Assembly (NCBI RefSeq): GCF_025426255.1
Contig: NZ_CP104861.1
Location: forward strand, 1,240,001-1,304,000
Source: Pseudomonas fragi
GTDB taxonomy: Bacteria; Pseudomonadota; Gammaproteobacteria; Pseudomonadales; Pseudomonadaceae
Direction of reading: 5' to 3'
Length of the DNA: 64,000 bases
Part shown: positions 52,882 through 62,387 of the stretch, piece by piece
Layout of the letters: each line of letters opens with the position of its first letter
Position numbering within the stretch: position 1 is the stretch's first letter
The notes under the pieces: model-generated
The model's input: only the letters and a program-made list of their open reading frames with translations
The model's database searches: none
What the model was told of the DNA's origin: nothing
Made by a program: the position numbers and the translations under genes

Positions 52882-55152
52882 ATGTCGGATCGTTACGAAC
52901 TCTTCCTTACCTGCCCCAAAGGCCTTGAAGGCCTGCTCCTCGAAGAGGCCACCGGCCTTGGCCTTGAGGAAGCTCGCGAGCATACCTCGGCCATTCGTGG
53001 CATGGCGGATATGGAAACTGCCTACCGCTTGTGTCTGTGGTCGCGCCTTGCAAACCGTGTGTTGCTGGTGCTCAAGCGCTTCCCGATGAAAGATGCGGAA
53101 GACCTGTACCACGGCGTTCTGGACATTGAGTGGCATGACCACATGGTCCCGGATGGCACGCTGGCCGTTGAATTCAGTGGCCACGGCTCGGGCATCGACA
53201 ACACCCACTTTGGCGCCCTGAAAGTAAAAGACGCCATCGTCGACAAATTGCGTACGCCGTCTGGCGAGCGTCCGTCCATCGATAAGATCAGCCCCGACAT
53301 GCGCATCCATTTGCGTCTGGATCGCGGTGAGGCGATTTTGTCCCTGGATCTGTCGGGTCACAGCTTGCACCAGCGTGGGTATCGTCTTCAGCAAGGTGCT
53401 GCACCGCTGAAGGAAAACCTCGCGGCGGCCATCCTGATTCGTGCAGGCTGGCCACGTCTGGCTGCCGAAGGCGCAGCCCTGGCTGACCCGATGTGTGGTG
53501 TGGGTACGTTCCTGGTTGAAGGCTCGATGATTGCAGCCGACATGGCACCCAACCTCAACCGCATTCACTGGGGTTTTGATGCCTGGCTCGGTCACGTGCC
53601 GGCCATCTGGAAAAAGCTTCACCAGGAAGCGACTGAGCGTGCAGAAGCCGGTATGGCCAAGCCGCCGTTGTGGATTCGTGGTTATGAAGCCGACCCGCGC
53701 CTGATTCAGCCAGCGCGCAACAACATCGAGCGTGCGGGCCTGAGCCACTGGATCAAAATCTACCAGGGTGAAGTGGCGACATTTGAGCCGCGCCCGGACC
53801 AGAACCAGAAAGGCCTGGTCATCTGCAACCCTCCGTACGGCGAACGTCTGGGTGACGAGGCGAGCTTGCTCTACCTCTACCAGAACCTTGGTGAGCGTCT
53901 GCGTCAGGCCTGTTTGAACTGGGAGGCTGCGGTGTTTACCGGTGCCCCGGATCTGGGCAAGCGCATGGGCATCCGTAGCCACAAACAGTATTCGTTCTGG
54001 AACGGCGCGTTGCCGTGCAAGCTGCTGTTGATCAAGGTTGTGCCGGATCAGTTCGTGACGGGTGAGCGACGTACCCCTGAGCAGCGTCAGATCGATCGCG
54101 AGCAGGCTGAGTCGGATCTGCCGTCGAACATCGAAGCGCCAGGCAAGTACGAGAAGTTCAACAAGAACGGCAACCCGATCAAGCCGGTTCCGGTGGTGAT
54201 CGAGCAGCCGCGCTTGAGTGAAGGCGGGCAGATGTTTGCCAATCGCCTGCAAAAGAATCTCAAGGCACTGGGCAAGTGGGTCAAGCGCGAAGGCATCGAT
54301 TGCTACCGTGTATATGATGCCGATATGCCTGAATACTCGATGGCTATCGACCTGTATCACGACTGGGTTCACGTCCAGGAATACGTGGCACCGAAATCAA
54401 TTGACCCGGTAAAAGCCTCTGAACGCATGTTTGATGCCCTGGCGGCCATTCCGCAGGCGCTGAACATCGACAAGAACCGCGTGATCGTCAAGCGTCGCGA
54501 GCGTCAGAGCGGCACCAAGCAGTACGAGCGTCAAAGTGCTCAGGGCAAGTTCACCGAGGTCAATGAAGGCGGCGTTAAGCTGCTGGTGAACCTCACGGAC
54601 TACCTGGACACCGGTCTGTTCCTGGATCACCGCCCAATGCGCATGCGTATTCAGAAAGAAGCTGAAGGCAAGCGCTTCCTCAACCTGTACTGCTACACCG
54701 CAACGGCCAGTGTGCATGCGGCAAATGGCGGTGCGCGTAGCACTACCAGCGTCGACTTGTCGAAAACCTATCTGGATTGGGCGCGTCGCAACCTGTCCCT
54801 GAACGGCTTCTCGGACAAGAACCGCCTGGAGCAAGGCGATGTGATGGTATGGCTGGATGCCTGCCGTGAAGAGTACGACCTGATCTTTATCGATCCGCCG
54901 ACCTTCTCCAACTCCAAGCGCATGGAAGGCATCTTCGATGTGCAGCGCGATCACGTGCAATTGCTGGATCTGGCCATGGCGCGTTTGGCGCCGGGTGGGG
55001 TGCTGTATTTCTCGAACAACTTCCGCAAATTCATCCTCGATGAAAACCTGGAAGCGCGTTATGCGGTCGAAGAAATTACTGCCAGCACTATCGATCCGGA
55101 CTTTGCTCGCAACGGCAAAATCCACCGTGCCTGGAAAATCATGGCCCGCTAA
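52882..55152 (+). CDS. rlmKL: 23S rRNA (guanine 2445 N2 / 2069 N7) methyltransferase RlmKL
   Basis: The protein has 756 residues and two SAM methyltransferases. The N-terminal THUMP domain and RlmL part have the catalytic NPPYGER (near residue 316) for N2 methylation of G2445. The C-terminal RlmK part has the SAM region RFLNLYCYTATASVHAANGG and IDPPTFSNSKRM for m7G2069. The fused form is usual in gammaproteobacteria. It is followed by a REP pair and a bidirectional terminator. Confidence 0.97.
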   Translation: MSDRYELFLTCPKGLEGLLLEEATGLGLEEAREHTSAIRGMADMETAYRLCLWSRLANRVLLVLKRFPMKDAEDLYHGVLDIEWHDHMVPDGTLAVEFSGHGSGIDNTHFGALKVKDAIVDKLRTPSGERPSIDKISPDMRIHLRLDRGEAILSLDLSGHSLHQRGYRLQQGAAPLKENLAAAILIRAGWPRLAAEGAALADPMCGVGTFLVEGSMIAADMAPNLNRIHWGFDAWLGHVPAIWKKLHQEATERAEAGMAKPPLWIRGYEADPRLIQPARNNIERAGLSHWIKIYQGEVATFEPRPDQNQKGLVICNPPYGERLGDEASLLYLYQNLGERLRQACLNWEAAVFTGAPDLGKRMGIRSHKQYSFWNGALPCKLLLIKVVPDQFVTGERRTPEQRQIDREQAESDLPSNIEAPGKYEKFNKNGNPIKPVPVVIEQPRLSEGGQMFANRLQKNLKALGKWVKREGIDCYRVYDADMPEYSMAIDLYHDWVHVQEYVAPKSIDPVKASERMFDALAAIPQALNIDKNRVIVKRRERQSGTKQYERQSAQGKFTEVNEGGVKLLVNLTDYLDTGLFLDHRPMRMRIQKEAEGKRFLNLYCYTATASVHAANGGARSTTSVDLSKTYLDWARRNLSLNGFSDKNRLEQGDVMVWLDACREEYDLIFIDPPTFSNSKRMEGIFDVQRDHVQLLDLAMARLAPGGVLYFSNNFRKFILDENLEARYAVEEITASTIDPDFARNGKIHRAWKIMAR

Positions 55153-55200
55153 GGGTGTGTGAGTGCTGGTCTGCCTGCTTCTTGTAGAGGTGGGCCTGTA

Positions 55201-55284
55201 GTGGGAGCGAGCCTGCTCGCGATGGCGTCACCTCGGCTTTGCGTCTAACCGAGTCGCCTGCATCGCGAGCAGGCTCGCTCCCAC
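55201..55284. repeat. REP pair, family A (inverted)
   Basis: GTGGGAGCGAGCCTGCTCGCGATGG and its complement, about 33 bases apart, lie behind rlmKL. The bases next to the central spacer (CGATG / CATCG) are also complementary. Confidence 0.9.
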
Positions 55285-55291
55285 AATAAAA

Positions 55292-55327
55292 AACGCCCCT
55301 GATCTTGCGATCAGGGGCGTTTTTTTA
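55292..55327. terminator. Bidirectional rho-independent terminator
   Basis: AACGCCCCTGATC-TTGC-GATCAGGGGCGTT, 13 base pairs, has A-runs before and T-runs after, so it can stop both the rightward rlmKL and the leftward dacB transcripts. Confidence 0.93.
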
Positions 55328-55343
55328 TTGCCTGGCAAACGCC

Positions 55344-56810
55344 TTATTGCGCGATGGACACCGCACTGTTGGCTACTTGCGGCTGGCGATACAGGTCGAG
55401 CAGCACTTGGTCGAGAATCGCCGAAGCGCCCCATGGGCGGGGGTCGTTGAGGATAGCGACCACTGCCCAGGTGTTGCCGTTGCTGTCGCGGCTAAAGCCG
55501 GAAATTGCGCGCACGGTATTGAGCGTGCCGGTCTTGATATGTGCCTGGCCGTTCATGGCTGTGGTTTTCAGGCGTTTGCGCATGGTGCCGTCTTTGCCGG
55601 CAATCGGCATGGAGCTGATGAACTCGGCAGCGTAGGGGCTTTTCCAGGCTGCCTGGAGCATTTGTGCCATTTCACGGGCACTGACGCGCTCGGCCCGCGA
55701 CAGGCCGGAGCCGTTCTCCATGACCAGGTGCGGGGCGGTAATGCCTTTCTTCGCTAGCCATTGGCGCACGACACGCTGGGCCGCTTTGGCGTCGTCACCG
55801 TCGGCATCGTTGCGGAACTGTGCTCCGAGGCTCAGGAACAACTGCTGGGCCATGGTGTTGTTGCTGTACTTGTTGATGTCGCGAATGATCTCGGCCAGGT
55901 CTGGCGAGAAGGCCCGCGCCAGCAATTTGGCATTTTTTGGCACGCTGGCCTGACGGTCCTGGCCCTGAATGCTGCCGCCCAGCTCTTTCCAGATGGCGCG
56001 TACCGCTCCAGCGGTGTAGGTCGCATGATCAAGCAGTGACAGATAGGTCTGCGAGTTGCAGCCATCGGCCAGTTGCCCGCTGACGGTGACCAGTACCGAG
56101 CCGTCAGCTTGCGTTACCGGGTTGTAGCGTACGTCACCGGTGCATTGCTTGGAGTTGAGGGCTTTTACCTGGTTGTCGATCTTGATGCTGGCAATCGGTG
56201 GCTCAACCGAGATCAGGACCTTGCCTGAGTCGTTGCGTGCCACGAAGCGCAGGGCTTTAAGGTTGACCATCAGTGAGTCGGGTTTGACCAGGAACGGTTT
56301 GTTCTTGTCATTGCCGTCGTCGTTGAATGCCGGGAGTTGCGGTTGTTCGAAGAAGTTGCGATCAAGCACCAGATCGCCGGTCACCTGCTGCACGCCATTG
56401 GCACGCAGATCGCGCATCAGCAGCCAGAGCTTTTCCATGTTGAGCTTGGGATCGCCGCCGCCCTTGAGGTACAGGTTGCCTTGCAGGATCCCGTTGTTCA
56501 GGGTGCCATCTGTGTAGAACTCGGTTTTCCATTGATGGGTCGGGCCAAGCATTTCCAGAGCGGCGTAGGTGGTCACCAGCTTCATGGTGGAGGCCGGGTT
56601 CATGGATACATCGGCGTTGTAAACGGTTGGGATGCCGGGGCCGTTGAGTGGCAACAGGACAAGAGACAGTGCATCGTCCTGCAGTTTGTTGGTCTTGAGC
56701 GCTTGCTGAACTTTGGGCGAAAGAGTGGTGTTGACAGGGGCGGCGTTGGCGCCGAAGGCCAGTGGCAAAAACAGGCTGGCAAGAAACAGTGGCCGTAAAG
56801 ATTTGATCAT
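55344..56810 (-). CDS. dacB: D-alanyl-D-alanine carboxypeptidase/endopeptidase (PBP4)
   Basis: The protein has 488 residues and is a class C penicillin-binding protein. Motifs: SxxK in NPASTMKLVT, SxN in KYSNNTMAQQ and KTG in AHIKTGTLNT. A signal peptide (MIKSLRPLFLASLFLPLAFGANA) sends it to the periplasm, where it trims and cuts peptidoglycan cross-links. Loss of dacB in P. aeruginosa is known to induce AmpC. The start is ATG 56810, which begins the signal peptide; the frame is open to 56903. Confidence 0.95.
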   Translation of the reverse strand: MIKSLRPLFLASLFLPLAFGANAAPVNTTLSPKVQQALKTNKLQDDALSLVLLPLNGPGIPTVYNADVSMNPASTMKLVTTYAALEMLGPTHQWKTEFYTDGTLNNGILQGNLYLKGGGDPKLNMEKLWLLMRDLRANGVQQVTGDLVLDRNFFEQPQLPAFNDDGNDKNKPFLVKPDSLMVNLKALRFVARNDSGKVLISVEPPIASIKIDNQVKALNSKQCTGDVRYNPVTQADGSVLVTVSGQLADGCNSQTYLSLLDHATYTAGAVRAIWKELGGSIQGQDRQASVPKNAKLLARAFSPDLAEIIRDINKYSNNTMAQQLFLSLGAQFRNDADGDDAKAAQRVVRQWLAKKGITAPHLVMENGSGLSRAERVSAREMAQMLQAAWKSPYAAEFISSMPIAGKDGTMRKRLKTTAMNGQAHIKTGTLNTVRAISGFSRDSNGNTWAVVAILNDPRPWGASAILDQVLLDLYRQPQVANSAVSIAQ

Positions 56811-57043
56811 ATGAAGTAAAACCCTGCAGGCGAGGGAAAAAAATAAGAGGGCATGATAATAAGTTCCCTCAATGGTCTTAAAAGTGTCGGCATTATGCCC
56901 CAAGCTTGTCGGGCTTGTGCATCCACCTGTTGCCGGGTTTGGCGGTTTAAGTATAGAAAACGATGAACCGTTCGCACGGAACCGGGCAAGGGTTCTCTTA
57001 AACTGCTAAAGTGCCGCCCGTTATTACTTAAGAGGATTGTTCA

Positions 57044-57388
57044 ATGGCTACTAATCGTTCCCAGCGTCTGCGCAAAAAACTGTGCGTTGATGAATTTCAG
57101 GAGTTGGGTTTTGAGCTGAACCTGGATTTCAAAGAAGACCTGTCGGAAGAGGCTATCGATGCATTCCTGGCAGCTTTCCTGGCTGAAGCCATGGAAGCTA
57201 ACGGCCTGGGTTATGTTGGCGGCGACGACTACGGTCTGGTTTGCCTGCAAAAGCGTGGCTCGGTCAGCGAAGAACAGCGTGCAGCTGTTGAATCCTGGTT
57301 GAAAGCGCGCCCAGAGCTGAGCAGCGTTGAAGTTAGCCCGCTGTTGGACGTGTGGTACCCGGAAAAGCCGATCAATCCGGTAGCCTGA
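57044..57388 (+). CDS. yggL: YggL family 50S ribosome-associated protein
   Basis: A 114-residue protein of the YggL/DUF469 family: MATNRSQRLRKKLCVDEFQELGFEL..., with central FLAEAMEANGLGYVGGDD. In E. coli YggL binds the 50S subunit and has been tied to its assembly. AGAGGATTG precedes the ATG. A terminator follows. Confidence 0.93.
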   Translation: MATNRSQRLRKKLCVDEFQELGFELNLDFKEDLSEEAIDAFLAAFLAEAMEANGLGYVGGDDYGLVCLQKRGSVSEEQRAAVESWLKARPELSSVEVSPLLDVWYPEKPINPVA

Positions 57389-57398
57389 CGTCAAATAT

Positions 57399-57425
57399 AA
57401 AGGCAGCCCAAGGGCTGCCTTTATA
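57399..57425 (+). terminator. Rho-independent terminator of yggL
   Basis: AAAGGCAGCC-CAAG-GGCTGCCTTT followed by ATAT lies 10 bases behind yggL. Confidence 0.8.
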
Positions 57426-57539
57426 TGTTTGCCCCTCTGACCTGTCCTGGGTCGAGCATCGAATTCCTTGGCCCTACTGCACGCAATGATCTGCGTGATT
57501 TCGCGTGGGCCAGTGTTTCGTAGCAGCTGCACATATGCC

Positions 57540-58310
57540 TCAGTCGTAGATGGACTTTTTCTTCCAGTCAGCATCGGTGTCGTCTGTTTTCAGGCCTTCG
57601 GTCAATTCGTTGACTTCTTCCGTAGTCGGCTCAAGAGTGCTCAGCACCTGTGCGTTGGCGCGTGCCAGTTGCGCTTCGAAATCCTTTATCTGAGCGTTGT
57701 ACATGGCGGGTACCGGCTGTTTGCGCAAGTACTGCACGGCGCGCTCAAAGGCCAAGCGTGCTTGTGCTGGCTGGTCCTTCTGCAGGGCGATTTTGCCCAG
57801 ATTGTTAAAAAATTCGATATGCACAACGACCAGCAGGTGGCGGATCTCCTTGATCCACTGTTTGGCTTCGTTGGTCGGTAAATACCCATCCTTGGCCGCC
57901 CGGGTAATCTGACCGTGCAGGGTCTCAAGCAAAAAGCGCACGTCCTTGGCTTTGGCTTCAGTCAGGATAGGATTCGGCGGGTTGTTGACAGGTATCGACT
58001 CGCCTTTGGCAATCAGCCCATTGAGTTCGGTTACCTGGGCTTTTAGCGCCGCGCTGGATTTTTGCAGGAGCAGCAGGCGCTGTGTCGCATTGAGCTCAAG
58101 GCGTGTCAGCAGCAGCTTGAGGCCAGGTGACATCAGTTGCCCGGGAAAGGTCTCGTTGACCTCGCTGCAGCGACGTATACGGTCGTTGAACTCGACCTTG
58201 AGGCGAGCTTTTTCCAGTTTGTTGTTTTCCACAACATGGTTCATGTAGACGATAGCGATCAATAGTGCGATCCCGACGACGACAAGCAGGGCGATCATGG
58301 AAGGCGTCAA
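57540..58310 (-). CDS. Conserved membrane-anchored coiled-coil protein, function unknown
   Basis: The protein has 256 residues. It has one N-terminal membrane helix (MIALLVVVGIALLIAIVYM) and long amphipathic helices with heptad-like spacing (LLLTRLELNATQRLLLLQKSS..., QARLAFERAVQYL). A TPR-like helix pair near the C-terminus (GKIALQKDQPAQARLAFERAV) may bind another protein. The start is taken as TTG 58310 because GAAGAGG stands 8 bases before it; ATG 58298 is too far from that site. It is conserved in Pseudomonas from memory but I know no function. Confidence 0.75.
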   Translation of the reverse strand: MTPSMIALLVVVGIALLIAIVYMNHVVENNKLEKARLKVEFNDRIRRCSEVNETFPGQLMSPGLKLLLTRLELNATQRLLLLQKSSAALKAQVTELNGLIAKGESIPVNNPPNPILTEAKAKDVRFLLETLHGQITRAAKDGYLPTNEAKQWIKEIRHLLVVVHIEFFNNLGKIALQKDQPAQARLAFERAVQYLRKQPVPAMYNAQIKDFEAQLARANAQVLSTLEPTTEEVNELTEGLKTDDTDADWKKKSIYD

Positions 58311-58628
58311 CGTTAAAACCTCTTCTGGGTGTGGATGCGCTGTCTCGGTGAGATCTGCCGGCCTGACTATATAGAGGCTTAGGATCGATGTGCAGCAAAC
58401 TGCCATCACTGAGGCCCGGCAATCATAGCGCCTTGTAGGGTGTCGGAATATAGGCGCCAGGAGCTTGGCTTGCGCCTATGTACGAAAATGCCTTAATAGT
58501 CGGGAAGTCATTGATTTCAATATATTTTCATATTGGGGTTGACGACCTTCCAATCCATCCCTAGAATGCGCGCCAATTGCAGCGTAAAGCGAACAGCCAA
58601 ACGCATGTAACCAGTGAAGTTGTAGCGT
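58311..58628. other. 318 bases before the tRNA-Glu/Gly array
   Basis: Besides the array promoter (58539-58567) this stretch holds one hairpin, ATAGGCGC (58450-58457) with GCGCCTAT (58472-58479). No gene is seen. Confidence 0.55.
58539..58567 (+). promoter_or_regulatory. Sigma-70 promoter of the tRNA-Glu/Gly array
   Basis: TTGACG (58539-58544) and TAGAAT (58562-58567) are 17 bases apart, followed by a GC-rich discriminator GCGCGCC. It shares the TAGAATGCGCGCC block with the promoter at 22461, in line with growth-rate control. Confidence 0.85.
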
Positions 58629-58704
58629 GTCCCCTTCGTCTAGTGGCCTAGGACACCGCCCTTTCACGGCGGTAACAGGGGTTCGAGTCCCCTAGGGGAC
58701 GCCA
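58629..58704 (+). tRNA. tRNA-Glu (TTC), copy 1
   Basis: 76 bases with acceptor GTCCCCT/AGGGGAC, anticodon TTC in the loop CTTTCAC, T-loop GTTCGAGTC and encoded CCA. It is first in a three-fold Glu-Gly array. Confidence 0.97.
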
Positions 58705-58706
58705 TT

Positions 58707-58782
<76 letters not shown>

Positions 58783-58883
58783 TTTTTAAGCAGCTTTGCT
58801 CTCGGGCGAAGTTGAGTGAAAGCCAAGACATCAGCTTTTGTTGATGATCTGGCACTGAAACGTACTTGTATGTTTCGGGCAAC

Positions 58884-58959
58884 GTCCCCTTCGTCTAGTG
58901 GCCTAGGACACCGCCCTTTCACGGCGGTAACAGGGGTTCGAGTCCCCTAGGGGACGCCA
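58884..58959 (+). tRNA. tRNA-Glu (TTC), copy 2
   Basis: Identical to copy 1. It begins 101 bases after tRNA-Gly copy 1. Confidence 0.97.
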
Positions 58960-58964
58960 TTATT

Positions 58965-59040
<76 letters not shown>

Positions 59041-59141
59041 TTTTTAAGCAGCTTTGCTCTCGGGCGAAGTTGAGTGAAAGCCAAGACATCAGCTTTTGTT
59101 GGTGATCTGGCACTGAAACGTACTTGTATGTTTCGGGCAAC

Positions 59142-59217
59142 GTCCCCTTCGTCTAGTGGCCTAGGACACCGCCCTTTCACGGCGGTAACAGGGGTTCGAG
59201 TCCCCTAGGGGACGCCA
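59142..59217 (+). tRNA. tRNA-Glu (TTC), copy 3
   Basis: Identical to copies 1 and 2. The 101-base spacer before it differs from the previous spacer in one base (GATGATC against GGTGATC). Confidence 0.97.
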
Positions 59218-59222
59218 TTATT

Positions 59223-59298
<76 letters not shown>

Positions 59299-59341
59299 AA
59301 TTTTGTTTTTTGGAGCTACGCAGTTTCAAAAAACACACAGA

Positions 59342-59365
59342 AAGCAGCCTTATGGCTGCTTTTTG
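59342..59365 (+). terminator. Rho-independent terminator of the tRNA array
   Basis: AAGCAGCC-TTAT-GGCTGCTT followed by TTTGCG lies 44 bases behind the last tRNA-Gly. Confidence 0.8.
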
Positions 59366-59543
59366 CGTTTCTGCGTTTCTATTTTCCAGCGAGCATCCGT
59401 TCGGTGTGCTCTGAATCGCTATCTGAATTTCAGCGGCTACGCTACAGGTGTGGCGGGGATTCATTTGCCCGACTGTTGAGTGCGCGCAAGGAAATGCTAC
59501 TTGCTTAATCACGCCTCTTGGGCGGATCAACAAGAGAATCTGT

Positions 59544-60566
59544 ATGAACAATGTGAAGAAGTGGCTCGGCGGGCCGCTATTGGCGTTTTTGCTTCTCACG
59601 CAGCCGGTGCTGGCCGACAACTCGGCAGCGCCGGTTCACTTCGGTGACATTACCTGGGAGAGCGGCAGCCTGATTACTGAAGTGCTGCGCCTGATCACCG
59701 AAAAAGGCTACGGCGTTGCAACCGACACCTTGCCCGGCAGCACCGTGAGCCTGGAGGCCGCCCTGGCCAAAAATGACATTCAAGTCATTGGCGAAGAGTG
59801 GGCCGGGCGCAGCCCCGTGTGGATCAAGGCTGAAGCCGAGGGCAAGGTTTTCGGTTTGGGAGACATCGTCAAGAACGCCAGTGAAGGCTGGTGGGTGCCC
59901 GAATATGTGATCAAGGGCGACCCGGAAAAAGGCATCAAGGCGTTGGCCCCGGACTTGAAGTCGGTAAATGATTTGGCCCGCTACAAAGACGTGTTTCGCG
60001 ATCAGGAAGACCCGACCCGTGGTCGCTTCCTCAATAGCCCTACCGGTTGGACCTCCGAAACTGTGAACAGCCAGAAGCTCAAGGCTTACGGGCTAGACAA
60101 GGATTTCGTCAACTTCCGCACCGGATCAGGCGCGGCGCTGGATGCCGAAGTCAGCTCCTCGATTCGTCGTGGCAAGCCGGTGTTGTTCTACTACTGGTCA
60201 CCGACCCCGCTGATCGGGCGCTACAAATTGATCAAGCTCGAAGAACCAGCCTTTGACGCCGAAGCCTGGAAGACCCTGGCTGACGTCAACAACCCCAACC
60301 CCAAGGGCACGCGCTCATTACCGGCAAAGCTGGCGATTGGCGTATCAGCACCTTTCAAAGCCCAATACCCGCAATTGGTCGAGTTTTATCAAAAGGTCGA
60401 TTTCCCTATTGAGTTGCTCAACACGACCCTGGCCCAGATGAGCGAGAAACGCACCGAGCCGCGTAAGGCTGCCGAAGCCTTTTTGCGCGAACAACCGCAA
60501 ATCTGGCATGCCTGGGTGACCCCGCAAGCGGCTGAAAAAGTCGATGCAGCGCTCAAGTCCAACTAA
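59544..60566 (+). CDS. ABC transporter substrate-binding protein, glycine betaine/histidine type
   Basis: The protein has 340 residues of the OpuAC/ProX family. A signal peptide (MNNVKKWLGGPLLAFLLLTQPVLA) sends it to the periplasm. The ligand pocket should use aromatic residues (GDITWESG, SPTGWTSE, YYWSPTPLIG). Such proteins bind quaternary amines, and close relatives in Pseudomonas (HutX) bind histidine, so the substrate is open. ATG 59544 has AAGAGAATC before it. The permease and ATPase genes follow at 21 and -4 bases. Confidence 0.92.
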   Translation: MNNVKKWLGGPLLAFLLLTQPVLADNSAAPVHFGDITWESGSLITEVLRLITEKGYGVATDTLPGSTVSLEAALAKNDIQVIGEEWAGRSPVWIKAEAEGKVFGLGDIVKNASEGWWVPEYVIKGDPEKGIKALAPDLKSVNDLARYKDVFRDQEDPTRGRFLNSPTGWTSETVNSQKLKAYGLDKDFVNFRTGSGAALDAEVSSSIRRGKPVLFYYWSPTPLIGRYKLIKLEEPAFDAEAWKTLADVNNPNPKGTRSLPAKLAIGVSAPFKAQYPQLVEFYQKVDFPIELLNTTLAQMSEKRTEPRKAAEAFLREQPQIWHAWVTPQAAEKVDAALKSN

Positions 60567-60587
60567 CCCATTGAACACGAGCACGGC

Positions 60588-61439
60588 ATGTTTCCTGACA
60601 ATCTGACGTTTTCCATCGCTGGATGGGTCAATGACGGGGTCGATGCGCTGGTCAGCAACTACGGCGATGTGTTCCGGCACATCTCCGAAACGCTGCTGTG
60701 GGCCATCATCAATCTCGAGCATCTGCTACGCATAACGCCCTGGTGGCTGATGCTGGCCATCGTTGGCGCGATTACCTGGCATGCCACGCGTAAAATTCTC
60801 GGCACGCTGTTGATTGTCGGTCTGCTGTTTCTGGTGGGCGCGGTTGGTCTGTGGGACAAGTTGATGCAAACCCTGGCGCTGATGATGGTGGCCACGGTTA
60901 TTTCGGTATTGCTGGGGATCCCTCTGGGAATCCTGGCTGCACGTAGCAACCGCCTGCGTTCTGTATTGATACCGCTGCTGGATATCATGCAGACCATGCC
61001 CAGCTTCGTATACCTGATTCCGGTGCTGATGCTGTTTGGTCTGGGCAAGGTTCCGGCAATCTTCGCCACGGTGATTTATGCCGTACCGCCGCTGATCCGT
61101 CTGACCGATCTGGGCTTGCGTCAGGTTGACCGTGAAGTGATGGAGGCGATCAACGCCTTTGGGGCCAACCCTTGGCAGCAGTTGTTTGGCGTGCAATTGC
61201 CATTGGCCATGCCCAGCATCATGGCCGGTATCAACCAGACCACCATGATGGCATTGTCGATGGTAGTGATCGCTTCGATGATCGGTGCCCGAGGCCTGGG
61301 CGAGGATGTGCTGGTGGGCATTCAAACCCTCAACGTTGGCAAAGGGCTGGAAGCCGGATTGGCTATCGTCATTCTGGCAGTGGTCATTGACCGTATAACC
61401 CAAGCGTATGGCCGACCTCGGCATGGAGGCCAACAATGA
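60588..61439 (+). CDS. ABC transporter permease, proline/glycine betaine type
   Basis: The protein has 283 residues and about six membrane helices. The segment typical of binding-protein-dependent permeases, EAINAFGANPWQQLFGVQLPLAMPSI, contacts the ATPase. It overlaps the ATPase gene by 4 bases (ATGA). It would form the membrane channel of the importer. Confidence 0.94.
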   Translation: MFPDNLTFSIAGWVNDGVDALVSNYGDVFRHISETLLWAIINLEHLLRITPWWLMLAIVGAITWHATRKILGTLLIVGLLFLVGAVGLWDKLMQTLALMMVATVISVLLGIPLGILAARSNRLRSVLIPLLDIMQTMPSFVYLIPVLMLFGLGKVPAIFATVIYAVPPLIRLTDLGLRQVDREVMEAINAFGANPWQQLFGVQLPLAMPSIMAGINQTTMMALSMVVIASMIGARGLGEDVLVGIQTLNVGKGLEAGLAIVILAVVIDRITQAYGRPRHGGQQ

Positions 61440-62266
61440 GTGAAGTGGCGATCAACAAGATCGAAGTACGTAACGTGTTCAAGGTGTTCGGCAACCGCGA
61501 GAAGGAGGTGCTGGCACTGATCCGGGATGGCAAGAGCAAGGATGAGGTGTTGGCCAGAACCGGATGTGTGATTGGTATCAACGATCTGTCGCTGTCGATT
61601 CGCGCCGGTGAAGTGTTTGTCATCATGGGCCTGTCCGGTTCGGGGAAATCCACGCTGGTCAGGCATTTGAACCGTTTGATCGACCCTACCAGCGGCCAGA
61701 TTCTGGTGGATGGAGAGAATATTCTTGAGTACGACATGCCTGCCTTGCGCCATTTTCGGCGACACAAAATCAGCATGGTGTTTCAAAATTTCGGCCTGCT
61801 ACCCCATCGCAACGTCTTGGAAAACGTCGCTTATGGCCTCAAGGTGCGGGGCGAAACCCAGGCCCGGTGCGATGAGCGGGCGCGACACTGGGTGTCAGTT
61901 GTAGGGCTACAAGGCTATGAACAGGCCTTTATTCACCAGCTGTCGGGTGGTATGCGCCAGCGCGTCGGGCTGGCGCGGGCACTAGCGACTGACACCGATA
62001 TCATCCTGATGGATGAAGCCTTCAGTGCTCTTGACCCATTGATTCGGGCCGAGATGCAGGATCAATTGCTGGCGCTGCAACGCACGCTGCAAAAGACCAT
62101 CGTTTTTATCACCCATGATCTGGACGAGGCGCTGCGCATCGGCAATCGCATCGCCATCCTAAAGGACGGGCAACTGGTTCAGGTGGGCACCGCACAGGAC
62201 ATTCTGCTGACGCCTGCCGATGACTATGTCGATCGTTTTGTTCAGCGTCGTCGCGTCAGCGCTTAG
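61436..62266 (+). CDS. ABC transporter ATP-binding protein, proline/glycine betaine type
   Basis: The protein has 276 residues. Walker A is GLSGSGKSTL (near residue 65), the signature LSGGMRQRVGLARA, Walker B IILMDEAFSALDP and the H-loop TIVFITHDLDEA. The N-terminal extension and its length of 276 match the HutV and ProV-like proteins of Pseudomonas. There is no CBS domain at the C-terminus, unlike ProV, so the osmotic gating of that protein is not expected. Confidence 0.95.
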   Translation: MSEVAINKIEVRNVFKVFGNREKEVLALIRDGKSKDEVLARTGCVIGINDLSLSIRAGEVFVIMGLSGSGKSTLVRHLNRLIDPTSGQILVDGENILEYDMPALRHFRRHKISMVFQNFGLLPHRNVLENVAYGLKVRGETQARCDERARHWVSVVGLQGYEQAFIHQLSGGMRQRVGLARALATDTDIILMDEAFSALDPLIRAEMQDQLLALQRTLQKTIVFITHDLDEALRIGNRIAILKDGQLVQVGTAQDILLTPADDYVDRFVQRRRVSA

Positions 62267-62387
62267 CGCCATATATCCGGCTACTACCTTGCAGGTCGCT
62301 GCATTGCGTTGAATCGCGAGATCAGGTTTGGCAGACACATTCGTTAAAAGCCAGGCCGCCTCTTGTGATTCAAACAATGGATTGGCC

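Noticed and set aside
52747..54372. A 541-residue open frame on the minus strand
   Set aside because: It is antisense to rlmKL and has no recognisable motif or start signal.
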